A DNA stretch of 64,000 nt, from contig NZ_VCHQ01000031.1 of the NCBI RefSeq assembly GCF_005860775.1, forward strand, positions 1 to 64,000. The letters are read 5' to 3'. Origin of the DNA: Klebsiella indica. Its GTDB lineage: Bacteria; Pseudomonadota; Gammaproteobacteria; Enterobacterales; Enterobacteriaceae. Positions 1-9,092 of this stretch are shown here, piece by piece. Below the pieces are notes generated by a model that made no database searches, was not told the origin of the DNA, and saw nothing but the letters and a program-made list of their open reading frames with translations. The translations under genes and the position numbers were made by a program. Numbering within the stretch: the stretch's first letter is position 1; the number at the start of each line of letters is the position of its first letter.

Positions 1-273
1 GCGCTGTACCGCCGGGTCATCCACCCGGCCGGTCAGCGTATCACTTTCCTTTTGAAGCCGGTTCAGGTCGGCTTCCATCTGTGCGATACGGCGCGATATT
101 TTTTCGGAGCGGCTGCCGAAGTTCATCCGGCGGAGCTTATCCAGCTGTGCCTGCAGCTTGTCGATTTCGCGTTCACGGTCCGCCAGCTTTTCCAGCAGGG
201 TACGGTTCAGCGCCTCCTGTTCGGCAAGAAGACGTTTCAGTTCATTGATGTCATCGGGAAGCGGGCTGTTCAT
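1..273 (-). CDS. tnpC: IS66 transposase TnpC, N-terminal part only
   Basis: This is the first 91 codons of the large IS66 transposase, read from an ATG at 273 and cut off by the window edge. The visible part starts MNSPLPDDINELKRLLAEQE and continues into a long coiled coil of heptad leucines with the FGSRSEK motif near residues 51-57, typical of the leucine-zipper region that precedes the zinc-finger and DDE domains in this family. It lies 47 bases downstream of tnpB on the same strand. Whether the rest is intact cannot be seen. Confidence 0.9.
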   Translation of the reverse strand, partial: MNSPLPDDINELKRLLAEQEALNRTLLEKLADREREIDKLQAQLDKLRRMNFGSRSEKISRRIAQMEADLNRLQKESDTLTGRVDDPAVQR

Positions 274-320
274 GCGGGGGATTTTACCAGGCTCATTCGC
301 CCACGACCAGGATAAAAAGA

Positions 321-668
321 TTACAGCATAGTCAGGGATGTCAGCAGTCTTTTAGGTTGCCGCCAGTCGATGCCCTCGAGGAGCATCGCCAGCTGTGCCG
401 GGGTGAGGAAGACTTTGCCGTCACGGGCCGATGGCCAGGCGAAGCGCCCACGCTCCAGCCGTTTCGTCAGCAGGCATAACCCGTCGCCAGTTGACCAGAG
501 GAGTTTCACCTGACTGCCACTTCGGCCGCGGAAGATAAAGACGTGACCCGACATCGGATCATCTTTCAGCGCGGTCTGCACCTTTGCGGCCAGCCCGTTG
601 AAGCCGTTTCTCATGTCGGTGATGCCGGCGACCAGCCAGATTTTCGTGCCTGATGGTAGCGGGATCAC
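321..668 (-). CDS. tnpB: IS66 accessory protein TnpB
   Basis: 115 residues, full length for IS66 Orf2 (PF05717). It carries the family signature from GTKIWLVAGITDMRNGFNGL at the N-terminus through the central VFIFRGRSGSQVKLL to the FAWPS block. TnpB is required with TnpA for transposition of IS66 elements; its biochemical role is not settled. The GTG start at 668 overlaps the tnpA stop by four bases (GTGA), implying translational coupling. No frameshift is seen. Confidence 0.93.
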   Translation of the reverse strand: MIPLPSGTKIWLVAGITDMRNGFNGLAAKVQTALKDDPMSGHVFIFRGRSGSQVKLLWSTGDGLCLLTKRLERGRFAWPSARDGKVFLTPAQLAMLLEGIDWRQPKRLLTSLTML

Positions 669-1066
669 TGTTTAAGCTCCTGTATCAATATTGTCAGCAG
701 GCCTTCGCTGACAGCGCCATCCAGACGGAGCGTTCCGTGCCGGAACGTCACCTCACAGCTGATACTGAGGGTTTCCGACTTATCTGCAGGCGTTTCTGGC
801 GGCACAGCCAGCAGGGCACTGGTGGCATCGAGTGTTACAGGGAGCAGCTGAGGAAGGTCTGCCGAAGGCAGCGGGAGTTTCCCCTCTCGCCACTGCTGAC
901 GCCATTTAAATAACAGATTGGCGTTGATGCCATTTTCAAGCGCCAGCTTTGATATGGACACACCGGGTTCACAGGAGGCTGCGACAAGCTGCTGCTTAAA
1001 TTCGGGAGAGTAATTAGGGCGGCCCTTACGGCTGCCGGGAGCGACTGTTTTGTGCAAATCTGACAT
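665..1066 (-). CDS. tnpA: IS66 accessory protein TnpA (helix-turn-helix)
   Basis: 133 residues from the ATG at 1066; an in-frame GTG at 1081 would add five residues but MSDLHKTVAPGSRK is the usual family start. Residues 20-60 form a Tnp_1-type helix-turn-helix (YSPEFKQQLVAASCEPGVSI, then NGINANLLFKWR). It probably binds the element ends. It is first gene of the tnpABC transcript and its stop overlaps the tnpB start. It appears intact, so the element could be recent. Confidence 0.92.
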   Translation of the reverse strand: MSDLHKTVAPGSRKGRPNYSPEFKQQLVAASCEPGVSISKLALENGINANLLFKWRQQWREGKLPLPSADLPQLLPVTLDATSALLAVPPETPADKSETLSISCEVTFRHGTLRLDGAVSEGLLTILIQELKQ

Positions 1067-1149
1067 TTTGGTTCCCACCACTATTTGGTGGACACCACTT
1101 TGTCGAATTCATCAGATGATGACCAGACGGTGCTCGCTGGACGCTTACT

Positions 1150-1455
1150 TATATAAGTAACAACATACTGAAAGATGAAATCGTTAACGTTCTTCTTCAA
1201 CGAACTACTGCCGCTGCGCGTTGCGAGGCTTTACGCACTTATATCAGGGCAGGGAATGTGACGCGGATGGATTACTGTCTGGATTTGCCGGAGAGCACCT
1301 CTGTGCCTTTGTGCAGTGCGGATAATCTGCTTCGCCTGGCGTTGGCAGTCAAACAACCTGCTATCGCAGCGCGTTTAATGGAACGGGGTTTTGTGCTTCC
1401 CAGGGAGTCGGATTCGCTATCTTCCCCTGAACCATTAGCGCAGAAATTATTGTAA
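1150..1455 (+). pseudogene. C-terminal fragment of a gene cut by the IS66 element
   Basis: The frame is open from the first bases after the IS end to a TAA at 1453-1455, about 101 residues. It has no start with a ribosome-binding site of its own; the only internal starts (GTG 1258, ATG 1267) are weakly placed. The segment ADNLLRLALAVKQPAIAARL followed by MERGFVLP has the rhythm of an ankyrin helix pair. No family assignment is possible. I read it as the tail of an interrupted gene rather than a free-standing 65-residue protein. Confidence 0.55.
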
Positions 1456-1727
1456 AAGCAAGGCATGGACCACCCCATATGGATCCTCAGTTTTCTTCAG
1501 TATATGCCCCTCTGCTTCGGGCGGCAGGTGCGCTGGCTGTTGAGTGATCCGTCTGAGCCATGAGGCTTGCTCTTATGGGTTGCCGATTTGCCGCGTTTAA
1601 TACGACTAACCGTTCTGGCCTGCAATTCATAGGATTGAAGCTCATTATTTTTATTTAAATCAATGCGCGCGTTGAAAATAAGCGTATGAAAAATATTTTT
1701 TATCCATAACCAATCTGGAGAGGAACC

Positions 1728-2021
1728 ATGGCAACTATAGGTTATGCGATCGCGACTTTATTATGGTTTGTTGGTGTATCTTTTGTGTTATGCATTCTAT
1801 TTGCATATCTGATAGCCAGACATAGCAAGTCACACTTACAGGTATTTTACTTCACCGTGAATTATCTGGTGATTTATTGGTTCATTTCAATAGAGTTAAA
1901 TATCAGCTATCTCTATCTGGAACTGTTCGATCTTCTTCCTTCACTGCTGATGTTACCAGTAGCGCACGCCATTTATTATCTTCGCACCCGAAAAAAACGA
2001 CTTAATTTGATGGTTAAATAA
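1728..2021 (+). CDS. Small inner-membrane protein of unknown function
   Basis: 97 residues with a convincing ribosome-binding site (GGAGAGGAACC just before the ATG). Two or three hydrophobic segments are visible: residues 5-28, 40-62 and 65-85, followed by a basic tail RTRKKRLNLMVK that should lie in the cytoplasm. No family is recognised. It is more AT-rich than the adjacent trp genes and lies between the IS-interrupted fragment and trpA, where E. coli has yciG, so it probably belongs to accessory DNA. Confidence 0.6.
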   Translation: MATIGYAIATLLWFVGVSFVLCILFAYLIARHSKSHLQVFYFTVNYLVIYWFISIELNISYLYLELFDLLPSLLMLPVAHAIYYLRTRKKRLNLMVK

Positions 2022-2170
2022 GACGGGGCATTGTGCGGAAAAAAGAAGGGTGAATTATGCTGATTCTGCTCAGTATGCCGGTTGCCGCCATGACAACATC
2101 CAGCCCATATTCCGTCATAATGGGTGAATAATAGTGCGTGGAGAGTAGGCTGGAAATTTACAACAAAACT

Positions 2171-2195
2171 AGCCGCCCGGCGGGGCCGGACGGCT
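2171..2195 (-). terminator. Terminator after trpA
   Basis: A strong GC stem (AGCCGTCCGGC / GCCGGGCGGCT on the minus strand, one mismatch) lies eight bases beyond the trpA stop and is followed by AGTTTTGTTG. It corresponds in position to the trp operon terminator. Confidence 0.75.
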
Positions 2196-2202
2196 GGCGC
2201 GT

Positions 2203-3012
2203 TTATGCCGCCTTAGTGGCGGCTTTCAGGCTCTGCACAAAGGCTTTCAGTTCAGTCAGCATCGCCTGAGGATCGTTAACGTTGCGCTCGATGATTTTGA
2301 CGATGGCGGAGCCGGAAATCGCCCCGGCGGCACCGGCATCAATCGCGGCCGCGACCTGTTCCGGCGCGGAGATGCCAAAGCCCTGTAGCGGCGGTGCGGC
2401 GTTGTACTCGGCCAGTTTCTCAATCAAATGGTGCAGCGGCAGCGCGGCGCGCTTTTCCGCGCCGGTCACTCCGGCACGGGACAACAGATAGGTGTAACCG
2501 CGACCATAGGAGGCAATCTGGCGCAGCAGGTCATCATCGGCATTGGGAGGACAGATAAAAATTGGCGCGATGTTATGACGTAGCGCAGCCTGGCGGAACG
2601 GCGCGGATTCTTCAACAGGCACATCGGCGACCAGTACGGAATCAACGCCCGCGCGTTCGCATGCGGCGTAGAATTCATCAATGCCAGGGCTGAACACCAG
2701 GTTGGCGTACATGAGCAGACCAATGGGGATCGTCGGATGCTTCTGTCGGATGGCGGTGATCATTTCAAAACATTGCGCGGGCGTTACGCCGGCAGCAAAC
2801 GCGCGCAGGTTGGCGCCCTGAATCGTCGGACCATCCGCCAGCGGGTCGGAGAAAGGGATGCCCAGTTCCAGCGCATCAGCCCCCGCCTCAATCAGCGTAT
2901 CGATAATCTTCAGCGACTGTTCAGGGGTTGGATCGCCAAGGGTGACAAAGGGAACAAACGCGCCTTCCTGGCGGGCTTTCAGTTGTGCAAACAGCGTTTC
3001 GTAACGTTCCAT
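2203..3012 (-). CDS. trpA: Tryptophan synthase alpha chain
   Basis: 269 residues, one more than E. coli TrpA (268). It cleaves indole-3-glycerol phosphate to indole and glyceraldehyde 3-phosphate in the cytoplasmic alpha2-beta2 complex. The catalytic Glu49 lies in [19 protein letters not shown] and the catalytic Asp60 in the same block. The phosphate-binding [13 protein letters not shown] is near the C-terminus. The start overlaps the trpB stop by one base (TGATG), the classic coupling of the last two trp genes. No defect is seen. Confidence 0.98.
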   Translation of the reverse strand: MERYETLFAQLKARQEGAFVPFVTLGDPTPEQSLKIIDTLIEAGADALELGIPFSDPLADGPTIQGANLRAFAAGVTPAQCFEMITAIRQKHPTIPIGLLMYANLVFSPGIDEFYAACERAGVDSVLVADVPVEESAPFRQAALRHNIAPIFICPPNADDDLLRQIASYGRGYTYLLSRAGVTGAEKRAALPLHHLIEKLAEYNAAPPLQGFGISAPEQVAAAIDAGAAGAISGSAIVKIIERNVNDPQAMLTELKAFVQSLKAATKAA

Positions 3013-4205
3013 CAGATTTCCCCTCGCGCTTTCAGAATATCGTGTACGGTGAAGATGTCTTTATCGCCGCGGCCAGAAAGGTTAACCACCAGCAACTGCT
3101 CTTTTTCCGGGTTTTCGCGCATCATTTTCAGCGCATGCGCCAGGGCGTGAGAAGACTCCAGCGCCGGGATAATTCCTTCATGGCGGGAAAGCTCTTTAAA
3201 GGCATCCAGCGCTTCATCATCGGTAATCGATACGTAATCGGCCCGGCCGATGCTGTTGAGATAGGCGTGCTGTGGCCCGACAGACGGGAAATCCAGCCCG
3301 GCGGAGATGGAGTAGGATTCCTCGATCTGCCCGTCATCGGTCTGCATCATTGGCGATTTCATGCCGAAGTAGATGCCTGTGCGCCCATGTTTCAGCGGCG
3401 CGCCGTGCTCGCCGGTTTCAATCCCGTGACCGGCTGGCTCTACGCCAATCAGGCCAACTTTCGTCTCGTCAATAAAGTCGGCAAACATGCCAATAGCGTT
3501 AGAACCGCCGCCGACGCAGGCGATAACCGCGTCTGGCAGGCGACCTTCCTGGTCAAGGATTTGGGTTTTGGTCTCTTCGCCAATCATGCGCTGGAATTCA
3601 CGCACGATGGTCGGGAACGGGTGCGGACCAGCGGCGGTGCCAAGCATATAGTGGGCTTTTTCGTAGCTACCGGACCAGTCGCGCAGGGCCTCGTTACAGG
3701 CATCTTTCAGCGTTGACGAGCCGCTATGCACCGGAATCACTTCTGCGCCCATCAGACGCATACGAAAGACGTTCGGCGACTGGCGTTCGATATCTTTGGC
3801 GCCCATGTAGATGCGGCATTTCAGGCCGAGCAGGGCGCTGGCGAGAGCCGAGGCGACGCCGTGCTGGCCGGCGCCGGTTTCGGCGATAATTTCCGTTTTG
3901 CCCATCCTTTTCGCCAACAACGCCTGGCCGAGAACCTGGTTGGTTTTATGCGCGCCGCCGTGCAGCAGATCTTCACGCTTCAGGTACAGCGTGGTGCGCG
4001 TACCTTCGGTGAGATTACGGCATTTGGTCAGCGCTGTCGGGCGACCGGCGTAGTTCTTCAACAGGCCGGTAAATTCTGCCTGGAAGGCCGGGTCTTTTTG
4101 CGCGCTGACAAATGCCTCTTCCAGCTGGCGCAGGGCAGGCATCAGGATCTGCGGGACGTACATCCCGCCGAATTCGCCAAAATAGGGGTTCAGTAAAGTA
4201 CTCAT
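3012..4205 (-). CDS. trpB: Tryptophan synthase beta chain
   Basis: 397 residues, full length. It condenses indole with L-serine using pyridoxal phosphate. The PLP lysine is in [20 protein letters not shown] (Lys87 by E. coli numbering), the carboxylate-binding loop is [10 protein letters not shown] and the phosphate loop is GGGSNAIG. It is preceded by trpC with a short nine-base spacer and a ribosome-binding site (AGGAGCAATA), and runs into trpA by a TGATG overlap. Translation is expected to be balanced with trpA because the two chains act 1:1. Confidence 0.98.
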   Translation of the reverse strand: MSTLLNPYFGEFGGMYVPQILMPALRQLEEAFVSAQKDPAFQAEFTGLLKNYAGRPTALTKCRNLTEGTRTTLYLKREDLLHGGAHKTNQVLGQALLAKRMGKTEIIAETGAGQHGVASALASALLGLKCRIYMGAKDIERQSPNVFRMRLMGAEVIPVHSGSSTLKDACNEALRDWSGSYEKAHYMLGTAAGPHPFPTIVREFQRMIGEETKTQILDQEGRLPDAVIACVGGGSNAIGMFADFIDETKVGLIGVEPAGHGIETGEHGAPLKHGRTGIYFGMKSPMMQTDDGQIEESYSISAGLDFPSVGPQHAYLNSIGRADYVSITDDEALDAFKELSRHEGIIPALESSHALAHALKMMRENPEKEQLLVVNLSGRGDKDIFTVHDILKARGEI

Positions 4206-4214
4206 TATTGCTCC

Positions 4215-5573
4215 TTAATATGCGCGCAGCGTTTGAAACACCGAGGCCAGTTTGCTGGCATCTTTTATACCCGGCTGCGACTCCACGCCTGAATTAAAAT
4301 CGAGTCCGGCACAGCCGCTTTTGGCCGCTTCCACACAGTTATCGGCGCCGAGGCCGCCTGCCAGCAGAACGTTACGCAGATCCTGCCCGTGCAGCAGAGA
4401 CCAGTCGAAACGCTGCCCGCTACCGCCCTGGCCATTATCGAAAAGGTATTTGTCGACATGGTTCAGATTACGTTGCGGTAATGTTTCGCCAACGCTGAGG
4501 GCTTTCCAGATTTGCACTTTGCCGGGCAGTTCGGCGCGCAGGGCGTCGATATAGGCCTGGTCTTCGCTGCCGTGCAGCTGTACGGCGGCTAAGTTGAGGT
4601 TTTCCGCGCGGGCGACCACCTCTGGCACCGGCGTATTGCGGAACACGCCGACATAGTGCAGCGGGGCGCTGTCAATCACCGCTTTCGCCTGGGCCTCATT
4701 CACCACGCGCGGTGACGACGGGACGAAAATAAGCCCGCCGTAGACCGCCCCGGATTCAAAGGCAATCTGGGCATCCTGCGGACGGGTCAGGCCGCAGACC
4801 TTATTTTCACCAAGCAGTACGCGTTTTACGGCGGCGTTCAGATCATCGTGCGCCATCAGCGCCGAACCAATCAGGAAACCATTGGCGAAGTGGCTCAGTT
4901 CGCGTACTTCGGCATAGGTATGGATGCCGGATTCACTGATCACGGTGACGTCATGACCAAGCTTAGGCGCCAGCGTGCGGGTACGATTAAGGTCAATGGA
5001 CATATCGCGCAGATTGCGGTTATTGATACCCACCACTTTCGCTTTCAGGGCAATGGCGCGTTCCAGTTCTTCTTCATTGCTGACCTCGGTCAAAACTCCC
5101 ATATTGAGGCTGTGCGCGACGGCGGACAGCTGGCGATACTGTTCATCATCCAGTACCGAGAGCATCAGCAGACAGGCATCGGCCTGATAGTAGCGCGCCA
5201 GGTAAATCTGGTAAGGATCGATAGTGAAATCCTTACACAGAATCGGCTGCGGTGCGACTTTGCTGACGACAGGCAAAAAGTCGAAGCTGCCCTGGAAATA
5301 TTTTTCATCACACAGCACCGAAATAGCCGAGGCGTAGTGCTTGTAGATCCCGGCGATAGTCGCCGGGTCAAAATCTTCGCGAATCAGGCCTTTTGATGGC
5401 GAGGCCTTTTTGCACTCAAGAATAAATGCGGTGCGGGTACCGGCAAGGGCGTCGTAAAAACTACGCTGCGTGGGTACCACCTCATTCTGAAAACTGGCTA
5501 ATGGTTGTTGCTGTTTACGGGCTTCTACCCAAATCGCTTTGTCGGCAACGATTTTCGCTAACACGGTCTGCAT
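4215..5573 (-). CDS. trpC: Bifunctional indole-3-glycerol phosphate synthase / PRA isomerase
   Basis: 452 residues, the fused TrpC-TrpF form found in enterics. Residues 1-255 are the synthase (FILECKKASPSKGLI, then VGINNRNLRD) and residues 256-452 are the phosphoribosylanthranilate isomerase (VCGLTRPQDAQIAFESGAVY, catalytic Cys in VCGLTR, Asp in the C-terminal LDFNSGVE). It catalyses steps three and four of the pathway from phosphoribosylanthranilate to indole-glycerol phosphate. It begins three bases after the trpD stop. Both active sites look complete. Confidence 0.98.
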   Translation of the reverse strand: MQTVLAKIVADKAIWVEARKQQQPLASFQNEVVPTQRSFYDALAGTRTAFILECKKASPSKGLIREDFDPATIAGIYKHYASAISVLCDEKYFQGSFDFLPVVSKVAPQPILCKDFTIDPYQIYLARYYQADACLLMLSVLDDEQYRQLSAVAHSLNMGVLTEVSNEEELERAIALKAKVVGINNRNLRDMSIDLNRTRTLAPKLGHDVTVISESGIHTYAEVRELSHFANGFLIGSALMAHDDLNAAVKRVLLGENKVCGLTRPQDAQIAFESGAVYGGLIFVPSSPRVVNEAQAKAVIDSAPLHYVGVFRNTPVPEVVARAENLNLAAVQLHGSEDQAYIDALRAELPGKVQIWKALSVGETLPQRNLNHVDKYLFDNGQGGSGQRFDWSLLHGQDLRNVLLAGGLGADNCVEAAKSGCAGLDFNSGVESQPGIKDASKLASVFQTLRAY

Positions 5574-5576
5574 TAT

Positions 5577-7172
5577 TTACCCTCTTGCCGCTAATGCGGT
5601 TACTCTGTCATAGGCCGCTCCGCTGTGCAGCACATCAATAACTTGCTGCGCGTTGGCCTTCAGATCCTCATGGCCATATAAACGCATCAACATGGCGACA
5701 TTGGCGGCAACAGCGGCTTCGTGAGCGGCTTCACCTTTACCTTGTAGCAAGCGCGTAAGAATGTCACGGTTTTCTTCCGGCGTGCCGCCTGCCAGTTGCT
5801 CCTGATGGTAAGGCGTCAGACCAAAGTCGGCTGCAGTCAACTGATAGCTTTTGATTTCGCCATTGTGCAGTTCAGCGACCACCGTCGGCGCATGCAGCGA
5901 CACTTCGTCCATTCCTCCGCTATGCACCACCGCAGCACGCTGGTAGCCCAGTACACGCAGGGTTTCGGCAATGGGGAGCACCAGTTCCGGGCTGTAGACG
6001 CCAATCAGCGCCAGCGGCGGGTGAGCCGGGTTGATCAGCGGCCCGAGCACGTTAAACAGGGTGCGGGTTTTAAGCTGCTGGCGGACCGGCATGGCGTGGC
6101 GGAACCCGGTGTGATACTTCGGCGCGAACAGGAAACAAACGCCCAGTTCATCCAGCGCCTGGCGAGATTTATCGGCGTTCATATCCAGATTGATACCGAA
6201 TGCCGCCAGCAGGTCGGAAGAGCCTGACTTACTGGAGACGCTACGATTGCCATGCTTTGCCACTTTCAGGCCGCAGGCGGCGGCAACAAAGGCGCTGGCG
6301 GTGGAAATATTGATGCTGTTGCTGCCGTCGCCGCCGGTACCAACAATATCGGCAAACAGATAATCCGGGCGCGGGAAGGGGGCGGCGTTTTCCAGCAGGG
6401 CGGTGGCGGCCCCGGCAATTTCCTGCGGTTGTTCGCCGCGCACTTTCATACTCACCAGCGCGGCGGCCAGTTGTTCGGGTTTCACTTCGCCGCGTACGAC
6501 GGCTGAAAATAGCAGGTGGCTTTCCTGCTGGCTCAGGGGTTCAGCCTGATACAGTTTTTCCAGAATCGGTTGCAGGGTATTGGTCTGCTCCAGCTTCTGC
6601 AGCGCCCAGGCCAGGGTTTGTTCCAGCAAACGCGCGCCCTGGGTGGTCAGAATCGACTCAGGATGGAACTGGAAACCACAAACGCGATCCGTATCGTGAC
6701 GCACCGCCATGACCATGCCGTCAAAGTGGGCGTTGATGGTCAACCCTGCCGGGATATTACTGCCGACCAGCGAGTGGTAGCGGGCGACCGGCAAGGGATT
6801 ACTGAGACCGGCAAACATCGCCTGGCCATCATGTTCGATGCTTGAAGCCTTACCGTGGAGAATCTCACCGGCCTGGCCGACGTAACCGCCGTAGGCTTCC
6901 ACAATCGCCTGGTGCCCAAGGCAGATGCCGATAATCGGCAGTTTGCCGCGCAGCCGGGTCAGCAGCTCCGGCATACAGCCTGCTTCGCTCGGTGTGCCTG
7001 GGCCCGGAGAGAGCATCAGTACCGGGTTTTTCATGGTGCCGATGCGCTCAATCAACGCTTGCGCCGGCACAGAGTTACGGTAAATCACCACGTTATGGCC
7101 GTTCGCCCGTAGCTGATCTGCCAGGTTATAGGTAAAAGAATCGATATTATCGAGCAGCAGAATGTCGGCCAT
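5577..7172 (-). CDS. trpD: Bifunctional anthranilate synthase component II / anthranilate phosphoribosyltransferase
   Basis: 531 residues, the TrpG-TrpD fusion typical of enterics. Residues 1-200 are a class I glutamine amidotransferase with nucleophile Cys in [11 protein letters not shown] and the His/Glu pair in FQFHPESIL. Residues 201-531 are the phosphoribosyltransferase with [17 protein letters not shown] and [20 protein letters not shown]. The first part forms the anthranilate synthase heterotetramer with TrpE. The start overlaps the trpE stop by one base (TAATG), giving translational coupling of the two partners. Confidence 0.98.
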   Translation of the reverse strand: MADILLLDNIDSFTYNLADQLRANGHNVVIYRNSVPAQALIERIGTMKNPVLMLSPGPGTPSEAGCMPELLTRLRGKLPIIGICLGHQAIVEAYGGYVGQAGEILHGKASSIEHDGQAMFAGLSNPLPVARYHSLVGSNIPAGLTINAHFDGMVMAVRHDTDRVCGFQFHPESILTTQGARLLEQTLAWALQKLEQTNTLQPILEKLYQAEPLSQQESHLLFSAVVRGEVKPEQLAAALVSMKVRGEQPQEIAGAATALLENAAPFPRPDYLFADIVGTGGDGSNSINISTASAFVAAACGLKVAKHGNRSVSSKSGSSDLLAAFGINLDMNADKSRQALDELGVCFLFAPKYHTGFRHAMPVRQQLKTRTLFNVLGPLINPAHPPLALIGVYSPELVLPIAETLRVLGYQRAAVVHSGGMDEVSLHAPTVVAELHNGEIKSYQLTAADFGLTPYHQEQLAGGTPEENRDILTRLLQGKGEAAHEAAVAANVAMLMRLYGHEDLKANAQQVIDVLHSGAAYDRVTALAARG

Positions 7173-8734
7173 TAGAAAGTCTCCTTCGCGTGATGGGCCT
7201 GGGCGATAGCGCGCAGCACCGCGCGAGCTTTATTACGGGTTTCATCCGCTTCTGACTGAGGAACGGAATCGAGAACAATGCCGGCACCGGCCTGTACCGT
7301 GGCAATGCCCTCCTGCACGTAGGCAGAACGGATCACGATGCAGGTATCAAGGTCGCCGTGAGCGGTAAAGTAGCCCACCGCGCCGCCGTAGCTACCGCGC
7401 CGCTTGCCTTCAGCGGCGGCGATAAGCTGCATCGCGCGAACTTTCGGCGCGCCGCTGAGGGTGCCCATGTTCATACAGGCGCGATAAGCGTGCAGAACGT
7501 CGAGATCGTTGCGCAGTTCGCCGACCACGCGGGAGACGAGGTGCATAACAAACGAATAGCGGTCAACTTTGGTTAAGTCGGCAACATAGCGACTGCCCGG
7601 CGTACAGATGCGCGCGAGGTCGTTACGCGCCAGGTCAACCAGCATCAGATGCTCGGAAAGTTCTTTATGGTCGGTACGCATCTCCAGCTCAATACGACTG
7701 TCGAGATCGCGATCCAGCGAACCGTCCGGGCGACGACCGCGCGGGCGGGTGCCGGCAATCGGGTAGATCTCAATCTGGCGGTTGGCGGCATCGTACTTCA
7801 GGGAGCTTTCCGGCGAGGCGCCGAACAGCGTGAAGTCATTGTCCTGCATAAAGAACATATACGGGCTAGGGTTACTCTTTTTCAGCACATCATAAGCGGC
7901 CAGCGGCGACGGGCAGGGCAGCGAGAAGCGACGTGATGGCACGACCTGGAAAATCTCGCCTGCACGGATGGCGCGTTGCATTTTACGCACCACGGCACCG
8001 TACTCTTCGTCACTCTGATCGCAGTCGCAGCGCATCTCGCTGACCGTGGTGACCGGCAGCGGCGCTGGCGGTTCATTTAACTGCTGACGAAGCTGGGCGA
8101 TACGCTGTAACAGGCGCTGTTTTTCACTTTCCAGCGGCGTGAACAGGCTGGCCTGGATGTGGGTGTTTTTGGTCTGGTGGTCGATAATCAGCAGCGTTTC
8201 CGCCAGATAGAAGCAGTAATCGGGGCAGGCGGTATCACTTTTCAGCGGCGGCAGGTCTTCAAAACCGGCGACAAGGTCATAGGCGAACAGGCCGCCGAAG
8301 AACATCGCTTCACGCGCGTCCTGCGGTACGGTAATCAGATCCTGTAACAGGCGGAAAGCATCGAACACCGACAGCGAGCATAAGCGGGCGTCTTCATCTA
8401 ACAGCGTACTGACCGGCGGGAAGGTCAATACCCGGCTAGTAGGCTGACGCTGATTATTGATACCGGCGGGAAGCGCGCTATCCAGCAGATCTAACAGCGC
8501 TGTGCCATTGGCGGAAAGTGCCTGAATGGTGACAGTGTCACCTAGTGCGGTAATGCGCAGCGCGCTATCAACCAGCAGCAGGCTTTTTAAATCATCTTTA
8601 CTGTCGATGTCAGCGGATTCCAGCAGCAGCGTGGCCGGTCGTGCGCCGCATAACTGATGGAATAACGCCGTCGGATTTTCCCGATAGATGGCGTCGCTGG
8701 TGAGAAGCTCGAGTGCCGGTTTTGATGTTTGCAT
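7172..8734 (-). CDS. trpE: Anthranilate synthase component I
   Basis: 520 residues, identical in length to E. coli TrpE. It converts chorismate plus ammonia (supplied by TrpD) to anthranilate. The tryptophan-feedback motif [19 protein letters not shown] lies near residues 35-53, and the chorismate-binding C-terminal domain shows [20 protein letters not shown] and [20 protein letters not shown]. The ATG at 8734 is chosen because [11 protein letters not shown] matches the family start and is preceded by a GGCGAG ribosome site; the frame stays open farther upstream through the leader but that is coincidental. Confidence 0.98.
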   Translation of the reverse strand: MQTSKPALELLTSDAIYRENPTALFHQLCGARPATLLLESADIDSKDDLKSLLLVDSALRITALGDTVTIQALSANGTALLDLLDSALPAGINNQRQPTSRVLTFPPVSTLLDEDARLCSLSVFDAFRLLQDLITVPQDAREAMFFGGLFAYDLVAGFEDLPPLKSDTACPDYCFYLAETLLIIDHQTKNTHIQASLFTPLESEKQRLLQRIAQLRQQLNEPPAPLPVTTVSEMRCDCDQSDEEYGAVVRKMQRAIRAGEIFQVVPSRRFSLPCPSPLAAYDVLKKSNPSPYMFFMQDNDFTLFGASPESSLKYDAANRQIEIYPIAGTRPRGRRPDGSLDRDLDSRIELEMRTDHKELSEHLMLVDLARNDLARICTPGSRYVADLTKVDRYSFVMHLVSRVVGELRNDLDVLHAYRACMNMGTLSGAPKVRAMQLIAAAEGKRRGSYGGAVGYFTAHGDLDTCIVIRSAYVQEGIATVQAGAGIVLDSVPQSEADETRNKARAVLRAIAQAHHAKETF

Positions 8735-8771
8735 TATTGTTCTCGCCTGTTCGGTAGAAAAATTTGTCCAA

Positions 8772-8796
8772 TAAAAAGCCCGCTCATTGGCGGGCC
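8772..8796 (-). terminator. trp attenuator (3:4 hairpin)
   Basis: On the minus strand GCCCGC-caatga-GCGGGC is followed by UUUUUAUU, the leader terminator that ends transcription when tryptophan is plentiful. It lies about 40 bases before trpE. The upstream segment ACAGATACCCGGCCCGCC supplies the alternative antiterminator pairing. The uridine run is interrupted after five bases, where E. coli has eight. Confidence 0.9.
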
Positions 8797-8826
8797 GGGT
8801 ATCTGTATGCTGAGTGCAAAACGCGA

Positions 8827-8889
8827 TTACGCTGCCCGATAACAGGACGCGCGCCACCAGCCGTGCAGAGTGATAAATAGCGTTTTCAT
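8827..8889 (-). CDS. trpL: trp operon leader peptide with an apparently extended C-terminus
   Basis: The leader reads MKTLFITLHGWWRASCYRAA. The tandem tryptophan codons at positions 11-12 followed by Arg are the sensor of the attenuator. In E. coli and Salmonella the peptide ends two codons after that Arg (WWRTS stop); here the stop TGA is replaced by TGT, and translation would run five further codons to a TAA. That puts the stop about 18 bases deeper into the leader than usual. Start ATG 8889 follows a good ribosome site (GAAGGGG). See the separate finding. Confidence 0.85.
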   Translation of the reverse strand: MKTLFITLHGWWRASCYRAA

Positions 8890-8918
8890 TGCGGATACCC
8901 CTTCATGTGAACTTTCGT

Positions 8919-8950
8919 ACTAGTTAACTAGTCCGAGGGATTAAAGTCAA
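8919..8950 (-). promoter_or_regulatory. trp promoter with TrpR operator
   Basis: On the minus strand the -35 box TTGACT (8950-8945) and -10 box TTAACT (8927-8922) are 17 bases apart. The -10 box lies inside the perfect palindrome ACTAGTTAACTAGT (8919-8932), which matches the TrpR operator core. Tryptophan-bound TrpR should therefore exclude RNA polymerase as in E. coli. Confidence 0.93.
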
Positions 8951-9092
8951 CCCCCGTTTGCAGATTTTCTCTGTGAGTCGGTATGATGATGCACTTATTC
9001 ATATCCTTAATAACTTAAGTTGCCGTGCCGCAGTCAATCTGCCTGTGACTTAAAGTATGACGGGTACCGGTTTATGTCCAGCAGGAGTCATC

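Larger units (their letters stand above)
1..1148 (-). mobile_element. IS66-family insertion sequence, partial (runs off the left edge)
   Basis: Three genes on the minus strand in the order tnpA, tnpB, tnpC are the standard IS66 set (ISEc8-like). The right end is placed at 1148 because the bases read inward from there on the minus strand begin GTAAGCGTCCAGCGAGCACC, which resembles known IS66 terminal inverted repeats beginning GTAAGCG. The next eight bases outside, ttatataa, would be one copy of the 8-bp target duplication; the other copy lies beyond the window. The element has cut an older reading frame that resumes at 1150. Confidence 0.88.

Noticed and set aside
2057..2131. 24-codon frame downstream of the small membrane protein
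   Set aside because: It has a plausible ribosome site but is too short and unrecognised to support as a gene.
8735..8857. An open frame extending trpE upstream through the leader
   Set aside because: It crosses the attenuator, lacks a ribosome site, and trpE from 8734 matches the family start and length.
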